DNA from: an uncultured Clostridia bacterium
Lineage (GTDB): Bacteria; Bacillota; Clostridia; Oscillospirales; Acutalibacteraceae
NCBI GenBank assembly: GCA_947627345.1
Contig: CANQVS010000017.1
Span: forward strand, 1 to 45,496
Direction of reading: 5' to 3'
Length of the DNA stretch: 45,496 nt
Shown here one piece after another: positions 8,784 to 16,970 of this stretch (its first letter is position 1; every line of letters begins with the position of its first letter). A program made the translations under genes and the position numbers. Under the pieces are notes generated by a model that did no database searches, was not told the origin of the DNA, and worked only from the letters and a program-made list of their open reading frames with translations.

Positions 8784-10196
8784 CTATATATTTACAAGTT
8801 TCTTTAACTCGCTATACATAACTTTACCTGAAGAATTCTTAGGAATTGAGGGAACATATACTGTATGTATGGCTGAAAGATTTAAATTTATTTTTTCAGC
8901 AATAAATCTCTTTCCCTCTTCCATAATTTTCTCATCAGTAAAGAAAAGATATAACGAATCGTCAACACCGTCGCAGGAAAATTCCAGTCCGTCATATTTC
9001 GCTTTAACTATTCTGTCAATCTCGTCAAGATTTATTCTTTTTCCGAACATCTTGAGAAAACGCTTCTTCCTTCCGACAATATAATAAAAGCCGTCTTTAT
9101 CCATTTTTGCCATATCGCCTGTAATAAGCCTGCCGTTTCTCTCGTCACCTTTCGATAAATCGTCAACGCTGTTGGCATAACCCATAGTAACATTTTCTCC
9201 CTCATATACGAGTTCACCGACAATATCTGGTTCATTTATTATCTCACCGTCAGTACCTACAAGGCTGAATTTGCCTCCCGGTATAGCAACACCCATACTA
9301 CCGCATTTTTCGATTGCCATTTCAGCCGGAAGATAAGCCATTCTCGCGGTTGCCTCCGTCTGACCATACATTACTATAAATTCTCTGCCCTTTTTCGCGC
9401 AGTCTTCGGCAAATTCTCTGTGTAATTCGGGTAAAAGCTTTCCGCCCGCCTGAGTCATTTGTCTCAATGACGGCAAATCCATTCTAAAAAATCTAAGCTT
9501 TTTTAAAATTTCATATGTATATGGAACTCCACCGAACGAGGTAGCCTCTTTATCCCTAAAAAACTGCCAAAATTCCTTTTGCATTAAGGTCTTATCAGTT
9601 ATCAGAATTTTTGCGCCAACATACAAATGAGTATTAATTATTGACAAGCCGTAAGTATAATTCATCGGCAATGTTGTGATAGGTCTTTCGTTATTGTCAA
9701 TTTTCAAATATTCGACTATGGACTCGGTATTAGACTTAATATTTCTATAGCTTTGTCTGACAAGCTTTGAGCTTCCTGTTGAACCCGAGGTCGTTAATAA
9801 TAAAGCTAAATCATTGTGCAGTTTCGGCTTTTCATTATTAATTCTAACTAAAGAATAACCGTATTCAGAATAGTCTAATCTCCCGATTTTTTTAAGAGAT
9901 ATATTCTTATTATTAGGAATCCATAAAAACTCAGGGGCGTATGTTGTAATAAGGTTCTCCAAAAGCTCGTCATCAAGGTCCTCATCAATCATAACAGGAA
10001 CAACTCCGGAATTAATCATAGCCGCATAACCCGCCAATGAGCCTATACTATTACTGCATAAATTAAACACCAGAGTCCGTCCGATTATTTTTTTAAATTT
10101 GTCTTGTAAGTTTGATAATTGCATATAGGAGATAATATTACCGTTATCATCTTCCGCTGCAATAGAATTCCCGAAATCCTTAAAGTTCCACATCAT
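8784..10196 (-). CDS. AMP-forming acyl/amino-acid ligase (ANL superfamily)
   Basis: A 470-residue adenylate-forming ligase. It has the P-loop-like A3 motif LLTTSGSTGSSK (residues 134-144), the adenine-binding MYGQTEATARM motif, ITGDMAKMDKDGFYYIVGR with the ribose-binding Asp and hinge Arg, and the catalytic lysine K458 in PKNSSGKVMY near the C-terminus. All residues needed for activity are present. It starts inside the end of the ACP gene (17-bp overlap), so the natural acceptor of the activated acid is very probably that carrier protein. Two adjacent ATG codons (10196, 10193) are possible starts. The acid cannot be predicted reliably. Confidence 0.88.
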   Translation of the reverse strand: MMWNFKDFGNSIAAEDDNGNIISYMQLSNLQDKFKKIIGRTLVFNLCSNSIGSLAGYAAMINSGVVPVMIDEDLDDELLENLITTYAPEFLWIPNNKNISLKKIGRLDYSEYGYSLVRINNEKPKLHNDLALLLTTSGSTGSSKLVRQSYRNIKSNTESIVEYLKIDNNERPITTLPMNYTYGLSIINTHLYVGAKILITDKTLMQKEFWQFFRDKEATSFGGVPYTYEILKKLRFFRMDLPSLRQMTQAGGKLLPELHREFAEDCAKKGREFIVMYGQTEATARMAYLPAEMAIEKCGSMGVAIPGGKFSLVGTDGEIINEPDIVGELVYEGENVTMGYANSVDDLSKGDERNGRLITGDMAKMDKDGFYYIVGRKKRFLKMFGKRINLDEIDRIVKAKYDGLEFSCDGVDDSLYLFFTDEKIMEEGKRFIAEKINLNLSAIHTVYVPSIPKNSSGKVMYSELKKLVNI

Positions 10197-10416
10197 ACTT
10201 CTTTAAAATTTCCTTACCCTTTTCGTATGAGCTAAAGTCAATTATATCATCAGTATCCATCATAATATCGAACTCATCTTCAATTGCAGAAACCAAACCC
10301 ATATGTCCTACAGAATCCCATTGAGATATTCCCTGGTATTCAAGTCCCTGCAGTTCATCTTCGCTTATACCTAATGTTTCAGTAAACGTCTTATTGTACT
10401 TCTCTAAATTTGTCAT
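10180..10416 (-). CDS. Acyl/peptidyl carrier protein
   Basis: A 78-residue acidic helical protein with the phosphopantetheine attachment serine S35 in QWDSVGHMGL. A dedicated carrier protein outside a fatty-acid operon, coupled by overlap to an adenylating ligase, is typical of pathways that load one special acid. It follows the SDR gene by 50 bases, with a good ribosome site (AGGAGAT). Clusters with such stand-alone carriers and ligases are known from bacterial glycan loci; the cargo here is unknown. Confidence 0.92.
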   Translation of the reverse strand: MTNLEKYNKTFTETLGISEDELQGLEYQGISQWDSVGHMGLVSAIEDEFDIMMDTDDIIDFSSYEKGKEILKKYDVEL

Positions 10417-10466
10417 AATTTACATCTCCTATAAAAATTTATATTAATATATTCACGGGCATATAT

Positions 10467-11213
10467 TCAGACTAATGCCTCACCATCTACGCCCAAAATC
10501 TGCCCTGTAATGTAGCTTGATAGGTCACTTCCCAAAAATACCGCAGCATTTGCAATATCTGTAGGTGTTCCCAAACGTCCGATTTTTATATTTGATAAAT
10601 GTTCTTCAACTTTTTCTTCGCCTATACTTCTAAACATATCAGTATCAATCATACCGGGAGCAATTGCGTTTACTCTAATGTTCAACGGAGCAAGTTCTTT
10701 TGCTGAAGTTTTTGTTAACGCAGCAACCGCGCCTTTAGACGCAGAATACACCATTTGCCCGGCATTTCCTTCTATCCCGACAATGCTCGAAAGATTAATT
10801 ATACTTCCGCTTTTTTGTCGGCTCATCAGCTTGTATGCAAGTTGAATCATATTAATTACAGCGAACACATTAACGTCGAAAATATCTTTCATTAACGGCT
10901 TGTCTATCATACCAATTAACGCGTCTTTCATAACTCCGGCATTATTAACTAATATATCTAATCTGCCTGATTGTTTTTTTATATTAATTAATGCGTCCTT
11001 TGCCTTGTCCGTTTCTCTTACATCAAAATATAATGGTATTATTTTTGACCCGAACTTTTCACTTAATTCCTTTGCCGACTTATCTAACGAACCTTCAACA
11101 CGAGCGACAGAGTATACAACTGCTCCCTCTTGTGCAAATCTATATAAAATTTCTTTTCCTATTCCTCTGTTGCATCCTGTAATTAACGCGACTTTATCTT
11201 TTAAAATATCCAT
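10467..11213 (-). CDS. SDR-family oxidoreductase, FabG-like 3-oxoacyl-ACP reductase
   Basis: A 248-residue classical short-chain dehydrogenase. The cofactor loop is TGCNRGIG (12-19), NNAG lies at 90-93, the catalytic Ser is at 142/143, and Tyr156/Lys160 lie in YSASK. The tail GQILGVDGEALV is typical of FabG. The Arg after the glycine loop suggests NADPH. As the first gene of the acyl operon it could reduce a 3-keto acyl chain on the neighbouring ACP, or act on a sugar; context favours the former. It is preceded by GAGGAGAG and a clear promoter. Confidence 0.9.
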   Translation of the reverse strand: MDILKDKVALITGCNRGIGKEILYRFAQEGAVVYSVARVEGSLDKSAKELSEKFGSKIIPLYFDVRETDKAKDALINIKKQSGRLDILVNNAGVMKDALIGMIDKPLMKDIFDVNVFAVINMIQLAYKLMSRQKSGSIINLSSIVGIEGNAGQMVYSASKGAVAALTKTSAKELAPLNIRVNAIAPGMIDTDMFRSIGEEKVEEHLSNIKIGRLGTPTDIANAAVFLGSDLSSYITGQILGVDGEALV

Positions 11214-11254
11214 TTTTCTCTCCTCATCAAAAACATTAACCAGTAATCAAATAT

Positions 11255-11283
11255 AGTTTAACACATATTTTAATAAACGTCAA
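11255..11283 (-). promoter_or_regulatory. Promoter of the SDR-ACP-ligase-luxEC operon
   Basis: TTGACG (11283-11278), 17 bases, TAAACT (11260-11255) on the minus strand, about 40 bases upstream of the SDR start codon. Confidence 0.65.
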
Positions 11284-11548
11284 ACTAAATAAATTCACAA
11301 ATATATTAATATACAACATTAAAGGATTTATAAGAATTCGTACATTTCTTAATTTATGTGAAAAAAGTTACAATCATTTTTTTATTGTAATAATAAATTC
11401 ATAAATTATAAAAAATAGTAAAAAAATGTCACTTCTGACATTATTTGTCAAAATTTTATTTCAACTGAATTACAATAGTGTAAGAAACATTGCATAGTGA
11501 AAAATATTGACTATAATGAAGATAAGGATAAAATAAGCAGGTGATTAT
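11284..11548 (+). promoter_or_regulatory. Divergent intergenic region with promoter and inverted repeat for the small protein gene
   Basis: The plus-strand promoter is TTGCAT (11490-11495), 16 bases, TATAAT (11512-11517), followed by the ribosome site AGGTG before ATG 11549. A perfect 5-bp-arm inverted repeat, TGACATTATTTGTCA (11436-11450), lies upstream and could bind a regulator. The rest is AT-rich without other visible signals. Confidence 0.5.
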
Positions 11549-11752
11549 ATGACGACATACAGCGTTATTTCTCCGAAAGATGACAAAAAGGGTTACGGAC
11601 TTAAAATAACAAATGTTAAGTATATCGAGGACATTTCAAACGATTACAACGCGGTTAAAAAACTTGCAGACACCTGCAACCGCTGTAATGTTGAAATGGA
11701 ATTTTTCCCCGATGTACTTGAAAACTTTCTTTCGGACTATGAAACATTTTAA
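11549..11752 (+). CDS. Small DUF6514-like protein of unknown function
   Basis: A 67-residue soluble protein without membrane segments. The layout YGLKI, then VKYIEDIS.DYNAVKKLADTCNRCNVEMEFFPDVLENFL, resembles the short clostridial family annotated DUF6514 (recognised from memory, not searched). Nothing is known about its biochemical role. It stands alone: its own promoter lies upstream, and a terminator shared with the converging frd operon lies downstream. ATG 11549 has an AGGTG site 4-5 bases upstream. Confidence 0.75.
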   Translation: MTTYSVISPKDDKKGYGLKITNVKYIEDISNDYNAVKKLADTCNRCNVEMEFFPDVLENFLSDYETF

Positions 11753-11797
11753 AATTTGTTTTTAGCCTTATCAAAAATAAGATTTTCCGTTAGATTT

Positions 11798-11848
11798 AAC
11801 AAAAGCTGGGAAGAAAGGTGATTTCACTCTTCTTCCCGACTTTTGTTT
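11798..11848. terminator. Bidirectional terminator between converging genes
   Basis: The arms AACAAAAG-C-TGGGAAGAA (11798-11815) and TTCTTCCC-GA-CTTTTGTTT (11830-11848) form a long stem with one small internal bulge. T-rich ends in both directions serve the small plus-strand gene and the minus-strand frd operon. Confidence 0.75.
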
Positions 11849-11851
11849 CAG

Positions 11852-12556
11852 TCAGTTTTTTCTTTTCCAGACGGATACCGCGTTTGAATTTACCATAAGA
11901 TTCTGAATGTCTATACCCACGGGGCAGATATTCATACACGAAAGCGATTTTCCACAGCCGTTGTAGATGTTCTTTCTGTAATTATTAAGAACGTCATAGC
12001 CCTTAGTTTTATTTAGCTCGGAAATAATCCTTGAAACGGGAACTGTAGCCGAAGCTCCGAAAAAGCCTGCGTCCACGGAAAAGTTAGGACATACTTCAAG
12101 GCAACACCCGCATTGAATACACCTTGACGCTTCATAGGCGAGTTCTGTTTTTTTCGGTTTCAGCTCGGAATTATCTTCAAGCCAGACGTTTAAATTTTTG
12201 AGGTTCTCAAACATCGGCGTTCTGTCGACAACAAGGTCGCAGACTGTAGGAAATTTTTTAAGCGGTTCTAATGTTATATTACCATTTTTAAACTCGGAAA
12301 CTTTCGTATCGCAGGCAAGTCGCGGTCTTCCGTTAATTACCATAGCGCAGGCACCGCATTTCTTTTGCAGGCAATTACAATTCCACTTAATCTCCCCTAC
12401 ATCATTTGAATTAATATCCTTTAAATTACTGCTGTTAATCGTATTAAGAAGAGATGAAATTGTTGTTTCACTGTTATCGCAGTTTAATTCTATTATCTGA
12501 CGGTACGGCTTTGATACAGGAGATTTTTGTCTTAAAATATCAATTCTCAATTTCAT
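11852..12556 (-). CDS. frdB: Fumarate reductase/succinate dehydrogenase iron-sulfur subunit
   Basis: A 234-residue electron-transfer subunit. The N-terminal ferredoxin-like domain has the 2Fe-2S cysteines in CNCLQKKCGACAMVINGR plus the later LAC. The C-terminal helical domain has CIQCGCCLEVCP for the 4Fe-4S cluster and CGKSLSCMNICPVGID for the remaining cluster. It passes electrons between the cytochrome b subunit and the flavoprotein. It overlaps the flavoprotein gene by 17 bp. The order cytochrome b, flavoprotein, Fe-S is that of the type B enzymes (Wolinella frdCAB, Bacillus sdhCAB). Confidence 0.93.
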   Translation of the reverse strand: MKLRIDILRQKSPVSKPYRQIIELNCDNSETTISSLLNTINSSNLKDINSNDVGEIKWNCNCLQKKCGACAMVINGRPRLACDTKVSEFKNGNITLEPLKKFPTVCDLVVDRTPMFENLKNLNVWLEDNSELKPKKTELAYEASRCIQCGCCLEVCPNFSVDAGFFGASATVPVSRIISELNKTKGYDVLNNYRKNIYNGCGKSLSCMNICPVGIDIQNLMVNSNAVSVWKRKN

Positions 12557-14129
12557 TTTTATCCCTCAATTTTGGTATTTCTCTGTATGAAATTTCAATC
12601 TTACCATTTACAAAGCTTACTATCGTTGTCTTTTGAAAATTTTTATCCGTATCGGGATAATCAACTCTCTTGTGCGCTCCTCGGCTTTCCTTTCTGTTGA
12701 GCGCGCACATTACGGTCGCTAAGGCGAGATTCACACGGCTTTTTTCAAGACTGTTTAAATCCTTTTTTAAAAGGGATTTAAGCTTATTTTCCGCAGTTTT
12801 TAAATCATTTTTGTTTCTTAAAATTTTCAGGCTTTCGCCTAAAATTTTGCATATTTCCTTTGAAATCTCGGGTGAAACTTTTTTATCGGGAGATTTTTCG
12901 GTTTTAAAATCGGGTGTAAACTCTGCATTTATTTTGCTGACGCTTTCACCTGCAATTTTTCCTCCGTACAAAGCACCGAGCAGAGAATTTCCGCCAAGGC
13001 GGTTTGCTCCGTGGTATTGACACGCACACTCTCCCGCGGCAAAAAGTCCGTTTACTGACGTCATATGGTTTTCGTCTACATAAATTCCACCCATAAAATA
13101 ATGTATTCCGGGGCTTATCGGTAAAGGCGTTTTTTCGGGATTAACGGAAAGATAATGAATACATTGCTCTTTTAAATCCGAGAGGCGGTTTTTCCAAACA
13201 TCTTTAGAAATCGGCGTCATATCAAGATACACGGTATTTTCACATTCAGGCATAGCAGTTACTTTAACAATTTCGGCGGAAACAACGTCCCTCGGCATAA
13301 GGTTGCCCATTTCGGGATATTTTTCCTCCATAAAATACCAGCGACCGCCGTTTTTATTTACAAAGAGCCTTGCCCCCTCGCCTCTCGCCGCTTCGCTGAT
13401 TAAAAGGCGTTTTTGCTGAATCCCGACCGTTGTGGGGTGGTATTGTAAAAACTCAAGATTAGAAAGCTTAACGCCCTGCTCAAACACTGTTGCCGTAACG
13501 TCCGATGTGTTGTTGACCGTACCTGTAGTCAGGCCCTCAAAAAGTCCGTTCATACCTCCCGTACACAGAACAACAGCTCCGCAAAAACTTATAAGCTCGT
13601 CGTTATAAGTATCGCGCACAGTTACTCCTCTGCATTCGCCGTTTTCAATTATAAGTCGTTCAAATTTATGGTGAGAATATCGGGTGACAATTTTCTCGTT
13701 CTCATATCTTCTCACCGCGTCAATAAGAGCGGTCATTACAATTTTACCCGTACTGCTTTTTACAAAAGCGGTGCGCTTTTTCTTCTGTCCGCCAAAATTC
13801 CTCTGAATAATTCCGACGCCGTTTTTTGAAAAAGGAACACCTAATTTATCAAGCATTTCAACAAGCTTCGGGGCATTTTTGCAAAGTCCGAGTACGGCGT
13901 TCGGGTCGGCTAAATCAACCGCGCCGTTCATTGTATCGAAGAAATGCTCCGCGACGGTATCGTTTTCGCCCATTGTATTGAGAGACGCGTTTATTCCGCC
14001 CTCTGCCATAACGGACTGGGCGCGTTCGGAGGGCTGAAGCGATATTAAATTACATTTGACGCCCTTTTCGGCTAAGGTATACGCGCAGGAAAGTCCCGCA
14101 AGTCCCGCGCCTACAATATTAACAGTCAT
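12540..14129 (-). CDS. frdA: Fumarate reductase/succinate dehydrogenase flavoprotein subunit, lacking the FAD-linking His
   Basis: A 529-residue FAD subunit that interconverts fumarate and succinate. The FAD-binding start is VNIVGAGLAGLSCAYTLAEKG; the substrate-site LEFLQYHPTTVG, ISEAARGEG, MPRDVV and HGANRLGGNSLLGAL motifs are intact. Where the family usually has R-S-H-S with a His covalently bound to FAD, this protein reads R36-A-Q38-S, so FAD is probably not covalently bound. Start ATG 14129 (site AGGTGG) overlaps the cytochrome gene by 4 bp; the longer open frame to 14291 is an overlap artefact. It is shorter than typical SdhA (570-650 residues). L-aspartate oxidase is related, but the frdB and frdC partners argue for fumarate reductase. 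Confidence 0.92.
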   Translation of the reverse strand: MTVNIVGAGLAGLSCAYTLAEKGVKCNLISLQPSERAQSVMAEGGINASLNTMGENDTVAEHFFDTMNGAVDLADPNAVLGLCKNAPKLVEMLDKLGVPFSKNGVGIIQRNFGGQKKKRTAFVKSSTGKIVMTALIDAVRRYENEKIVTRYSHHKFERLIIENGECRGVTVRDTYNDELISFCGAVVLCTGGMNGLFEGLTTGTVNNTSDVTATVFEQGVKLSNLEFLQYHPTTVGIQQKRLLISEAARGEGARLFVNKNGGRWYFMEEKYPEMGNLMPRDVVSAEIVKVTAMPECENTVYLDMTPISKDVWKNRLSDLKEQCIHYLSVNPEKTPLPISPGIHYFMGGIYVDENHMTSVNGLFAAGECACQYHGANRLGGNSLLGALYGGKIAGESVSKINAEFTPDFKTEKSPDKKVSPEISKEICKILGESLKILRNKNDLKTAENKLKSLLKKDLNSLEKSRVNLALATVMCALNRKESRGAHKRVDYPDTDKNFQKTTIVSFVNGKIEISYREIPKLRDKNEIEN

Positions 14130-14665
14130 ACAAAATTCCACCTGATAAAATAAACAATAAATCCAATTGACGCGAGAGCCAAAATAATTGAAACGAAAAA
14201 GAGTATATCCACCGCTCGCGGTTTTAGCTTTCTGATTCCGAGCGAAATCAAAACAGGCTTTACGTTGGTGATAATATGAACTCCGATGCAAAGCACAAGG
14301 AGAAGCTGGGTTGTCAGTTTATAGGCTGAAAAAAAGCTTAATTTAAAAACTCCGTCGACAACTTCGCCGAAAGCCGTTATATGAAAGAAAACAAGGAGCA
14401 AAATTACAAATCCGCTTATTCTCCTCGCCCAAAAAAGGTGGTTTTCCTTGAAATACGGCGCTCCTGTTTTTTTAGCAATTATAATACTTTTAATCGTAAA
14501 AATAATACTTATAACCGCGTGAATTAAAATAAGGGTCAGCATAACGCGCGCCAGACTTCCCGTTAAAATCGGGGCAATATTCATAAGATTGAGCGAACCG
14601 CATACCGCGTGTACTATAAACAGCGCAAAAATAATTACTGTCATTAAGACGTTACATCTTCTCAC
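14126..14665 (-). CDS. frdC: Fumarate reductase/succinate dehydrogenase cytochrome b subunit (type B)
   Basis: A 179-residue membrane anchor with five predicted spans. Histidines suited to haem ligation lie in separate spans (IVHAVCG, LIHAVIS, FFHITAF, IGVHIITN), matching di-haem type B quinol:fumarate reductases. It would exchange electrons with menaquinone. The start is placed at GTG 14665 because GAGGGG lies 6 bases upstream; a TTG at 14683 in the same frame would overlap that site. It is the first gene of the three-gene operon. No strong promoter was recognised between it and the neighbouring terminator. Confidence 0.87.
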   Translation of the reverse strand: MRRCNVLMTVIIFALFIVHAVCGSLNLMNIAPILTGSLARVMLTLILIHAVISIIFTIKSIIIAKKTGAPYFKENHLFWARRISGFVILLLVFFHITAFGEVVDGVFKLSFFSAYKLTTQLLLVLCIGVHIITNVKPVLISLGIRKLKPRAVDILFFVSIILALASIGFIVYFIRWNFV

Positions 14666-14782
14666 AGCTATCCCCTCTGTCAATCATTTCTCTGTTTTTT
14701 ATATTAAAAGCATATCAAAAATCCCCTATTTTCTAATAAAGGACTGTTTAAATTCACTTACACACTGTTCATAATAACAGAT

Positions 14783-14817
14783 AAAAAAATGGCTGTCAAT
14801 TCAAATTTCTGACAGCC
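14783..14817 (-). terminator. Terminator of the patatin-like gene
   Basis: An 8-bp perfect stem, GGCTGTCA (14791-14798) with TGACAGCC (14810-14817), is followed on the minus strand by ATTTTTTT. Confidence 0.9.
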
Positions 14818-14824
14818 GTATAAT

Positions 14825-15706
14825 TTAACTATTAAGATATTCCAACATCGGCTTTATTGACTTACCACCCGTTTCTCTGCCGATTTGATAGAGCTCTCTA
14901 AGCTTTTCTTTATCGTGGTCGACACGCTTTACTTTTACAGGCTCCTCGGGTCTTATCACAAAAATCTTCCCCTCTTTTTCAAGCTTTATAATATTTTCAA
15001 CAATCTCGTTGTAATGCTCAGGGACATTATAAACAGTTTTCAAAAAGTCGGGGCGGTTTTTATATTTTCCGCGATATATCACTTTCATAAGATTCGACAA
15101 CGGTTTCTTGCGGTAGCTTATGTCACGGGTTAAAATCAGAACAATTTTCTCATATCCGTTCTCCATAGCCCATTCATACGGAATCGGATTCGCAACGCCC
15201 CCGTCAAGGTAATTTCTCCCCTCGACTTCAACCTCCTTTGACAGAACAGGCATACTGCTTGACGCCCTGCAGGCGGTTAAAAAATCGGCGCAGTTATCCT
15301 TTTCAAACGCTTTGGTTTTACCTGTTTCACAGTCGGTAGTAAAAGCGAAGAATTTTTGTTGTTTGTTGCTGAAAAATGTTTCGTAATCTAAAGGCACAAG
15401 CTCGTGGCTTATTTCTCCGAAAAGAAAGTCAAAGTTGAAAATCATTTTATCTTTTATAAGACTTCTAAGGCTTACATACCTTTTATCATTTACAAAATCG
15501 AGATTTACTTTTGCCGTGCGTCCTATCTGTTTTGAGAGATAATTTATCGCGCAAAGAGAGCCTGCGGACACTCCCCCGACGCAGGGAAAGTAAATATCGT
15601 TTTCCATAAATACGTCTAAAACTCCGCAGGTAAAGAAACTTCGTAAAGCTCCTCCTTCAAGAATCAGCGCGGTTTTTTCGTTCTTAAATTCCAATAAATT
15701 CACCAA
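14825..15706 (-). CDS. Patatin-like phospholipase (RssA/YjjU type)
   Basis: A 293-residue serine acyl hydrolase of the bacterial patatin family. The oxyanion loop is LEGGALRSFF (16-25), the nucleophile is S47 in GGVSAGS, and the catalytic Asp lies in LDGGVANPIP near residue 168, so the Ser-Asp dyad is complete. There is no signal peptide or membrane span, hence probably cytoplasmic with action on membrane lipids. The start is uncertain: TTG 15706, GTG 15703 or TTG 15694 are all possible, the last having a GGTGA site 5 bases upstream. It stands alone between two terminators. Substrate unknown. Confidence 0.88.
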   Translation of the reverse strand: MVNLLEFKNEKTALILEGGALRSFFTCGVLDVFMENDIYFPCVGGVSAGSLCAINYLSKQIGRTAKVNLDFVNDKRYVSLRSLIKDKMIFNFDFLFGEISHELVPLDYETFFSNKQQKFFAFTTDCETGKTKAFEKDNCADFLTACRASSSMPVLSKEVEVEGRNYLDGGVANPIPYEWAMENGYEKIVLILTRDISYRKKPLSNLMKVIYRGKYKNRPDFLKTVYNVPEHYNEIVENIIKLEKEGKIFVIRPEEPVKVKRVDHDKEKLRELYQIGRETGGKSIKPMLEYLNS

Positions 15707-15872
15707 CTGTCAAAGTTTTTTACTCATAAATTATAATACAAACTTATATTAAAATCAAATTTTTATAATAAAATCTTCTAAAGAATAAACATATAGCTAA
15801 TAAATTTAAGGTAATAATTTAATTGTACGAAAATGTATGAAAGTTAACAGCATAACTTTGCTGGTATAATTT

Positions 15873-15903
15873 AAAAAAACAGGATAGGTAAAAACCTATC
15901 CTG
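15873..15903 (-). terminator. Terminator of the regulator-kinase-PepSY operon
   Basis: A perfect 10-bp stem, CAGGATAGGT with ACCTATCCTG, with an AAAA loop (15880-15903) and a T-run on the minus strand (complement of 15873-15879). Confidence 0.92.
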
Positions 15904-15922
15904 CCAAAAATATTAAATTTTA

Positions 15923-16912
15923 TTAACCCCAGGCGTCTATATCCTTGCTGATGATTTTTCCTGTTTTAGCGTTTATCTCGTACTCGTACTCGTAATGGCC
16001 CTTATAGAATTCAATCTCATAAACCTGGAGTCCGTCATCATAATCAAGCTTTGCCTTTGTAAAAGTTACCTGCGAGCTCTTAAATCCCGCGTTTTTAAGC
16101 GCTATTGACTTAGCCTTAGCCATTGTGATTTTTTTGCCCGAAGAATTAGCGATTTTCTTAACTTCTTTCGAGATAATTTTTCCCGATTTCGCAGTTATTT
16201 CATAATCGTACTTCTTGTTTTTGGTCTTAAATTCAATCTCGTAAACCTTAATTCCGTCATCGTAATCAAGTTTAGTCTTTATGAATTTCGCCTTGCTTTT
16301 CTTAACATTGGCGTCTTTAAGCGCTATTGACTTAGCTTTAGCCATTGTAATATTTTTACCGGAAGACTTGGCGATTCTCTTAACTTCTTTTGAGATAATC
16401 CGTCCTGTTTTAGCGTTGATTTCGTAATCATACTTTTTGTTCTTTGTTGTAAATTCAATCTCGTAAACCTGAATTCCGTCATCGTAATCAAGCTTTGTCT
16501 TTATGAATTTTGCCTTGCTTTTCTTAACATTGGCGTTTTTAAGCGCTTTTGATTTAGCTTTAGCCAATGATATTTTCTTTCCCGATGAGTTAGCAATCTT
16601 TTTAACTTCTTTTGAAACAATTTTTCCTGTTTTTGCGTTTATCTCATAATCATACTTTTTAGTTTTTGTTACAAAATCAACATCGTAAACTCTTATACCG
16701 TCGTCATAATCAAGCTTTACCTTTGTAAACTTTGCCTTACTTTTCTTAACGTTCGCGTTTTTAAGAGCAATTGATTTTGCCTTTGACTCTCCGATATAAC
16801 CTTTCGCGCAGGTGGATACAGACAAAATGCTAAATGCCATAATTGCCGCAACCAGTACGCATAATGATGTGATTATTATATTTCTTTTTCTTTTAGCAAC
16901 AGTATTTGTCAT
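15923..16912 (-). CDS. Secreted protein of four tandem PepSY domains
   Basis: A 329-residue exported protein. A basic start and hydrophobic segment (residues 10-35) serve as signal peptide or membrane anchor, followed by four near-identical repeats of about 72 residues. Each repeat runs through KAKSIALKNANVKKSKAKF, KLDYDDGI.VYEIEF, KYDYEINAKTGKIISKEV, the hallmark of PepSY domains, which are often found with secreted peptidases or sensor kinases. The protein is exceptionally lysine-rich. The high repeat identity at both protein and DNA level suggests recent duplication. It follows the histidine-kinase gene by 58 bp with its own AAAGGAGG site. It may be a ligand, chaperone or inhibitor acting outside the cell with the kinase; this is inference. 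Confidence 0.88.
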   Translation of the reverse strand: MTNTVAKRKRNIIITSLCVLVAAIMAFSILSVSTCAKGYIGESKAKSIALKNANVKKSKAKFTKVKLDYDDGIRVYDVDFVTKTKKYDYEINAKTGKIVSKEVKKIANSSGKKISLAKAKSKALKNANVKKSKAKFIKTKLDYDDGIQVYEIEFTTKNKKYDYEINAKTGRIISKEVKRIAKSSGKNITMAKAKSIALKDANVKKSKAKFIKTKLDYDDGIKVYEIEFKTKNKKYDYEITAKSGKIISKEVKKIANSSGKKITMAKAKSIALKNAGFKSSQVTFTKAKLDYDDGLQVYEIEFYKGHYEYEYEINAKTGKIISKDIDAWG

Positions 16913-16970
16913 ATTAATTCCTCCTTTTTCTGTTGTAACTATATATTATAATCGAAAGATTAAAATAAGA

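Noticed and set aside
11284..11435. Small RNA gene in the divergent gap before the DUF6514-like gene
   Set aside because: Only AT-rich sequence was seen, without a hairpin plus T-run or a second promoter that would mark an RNA gene.
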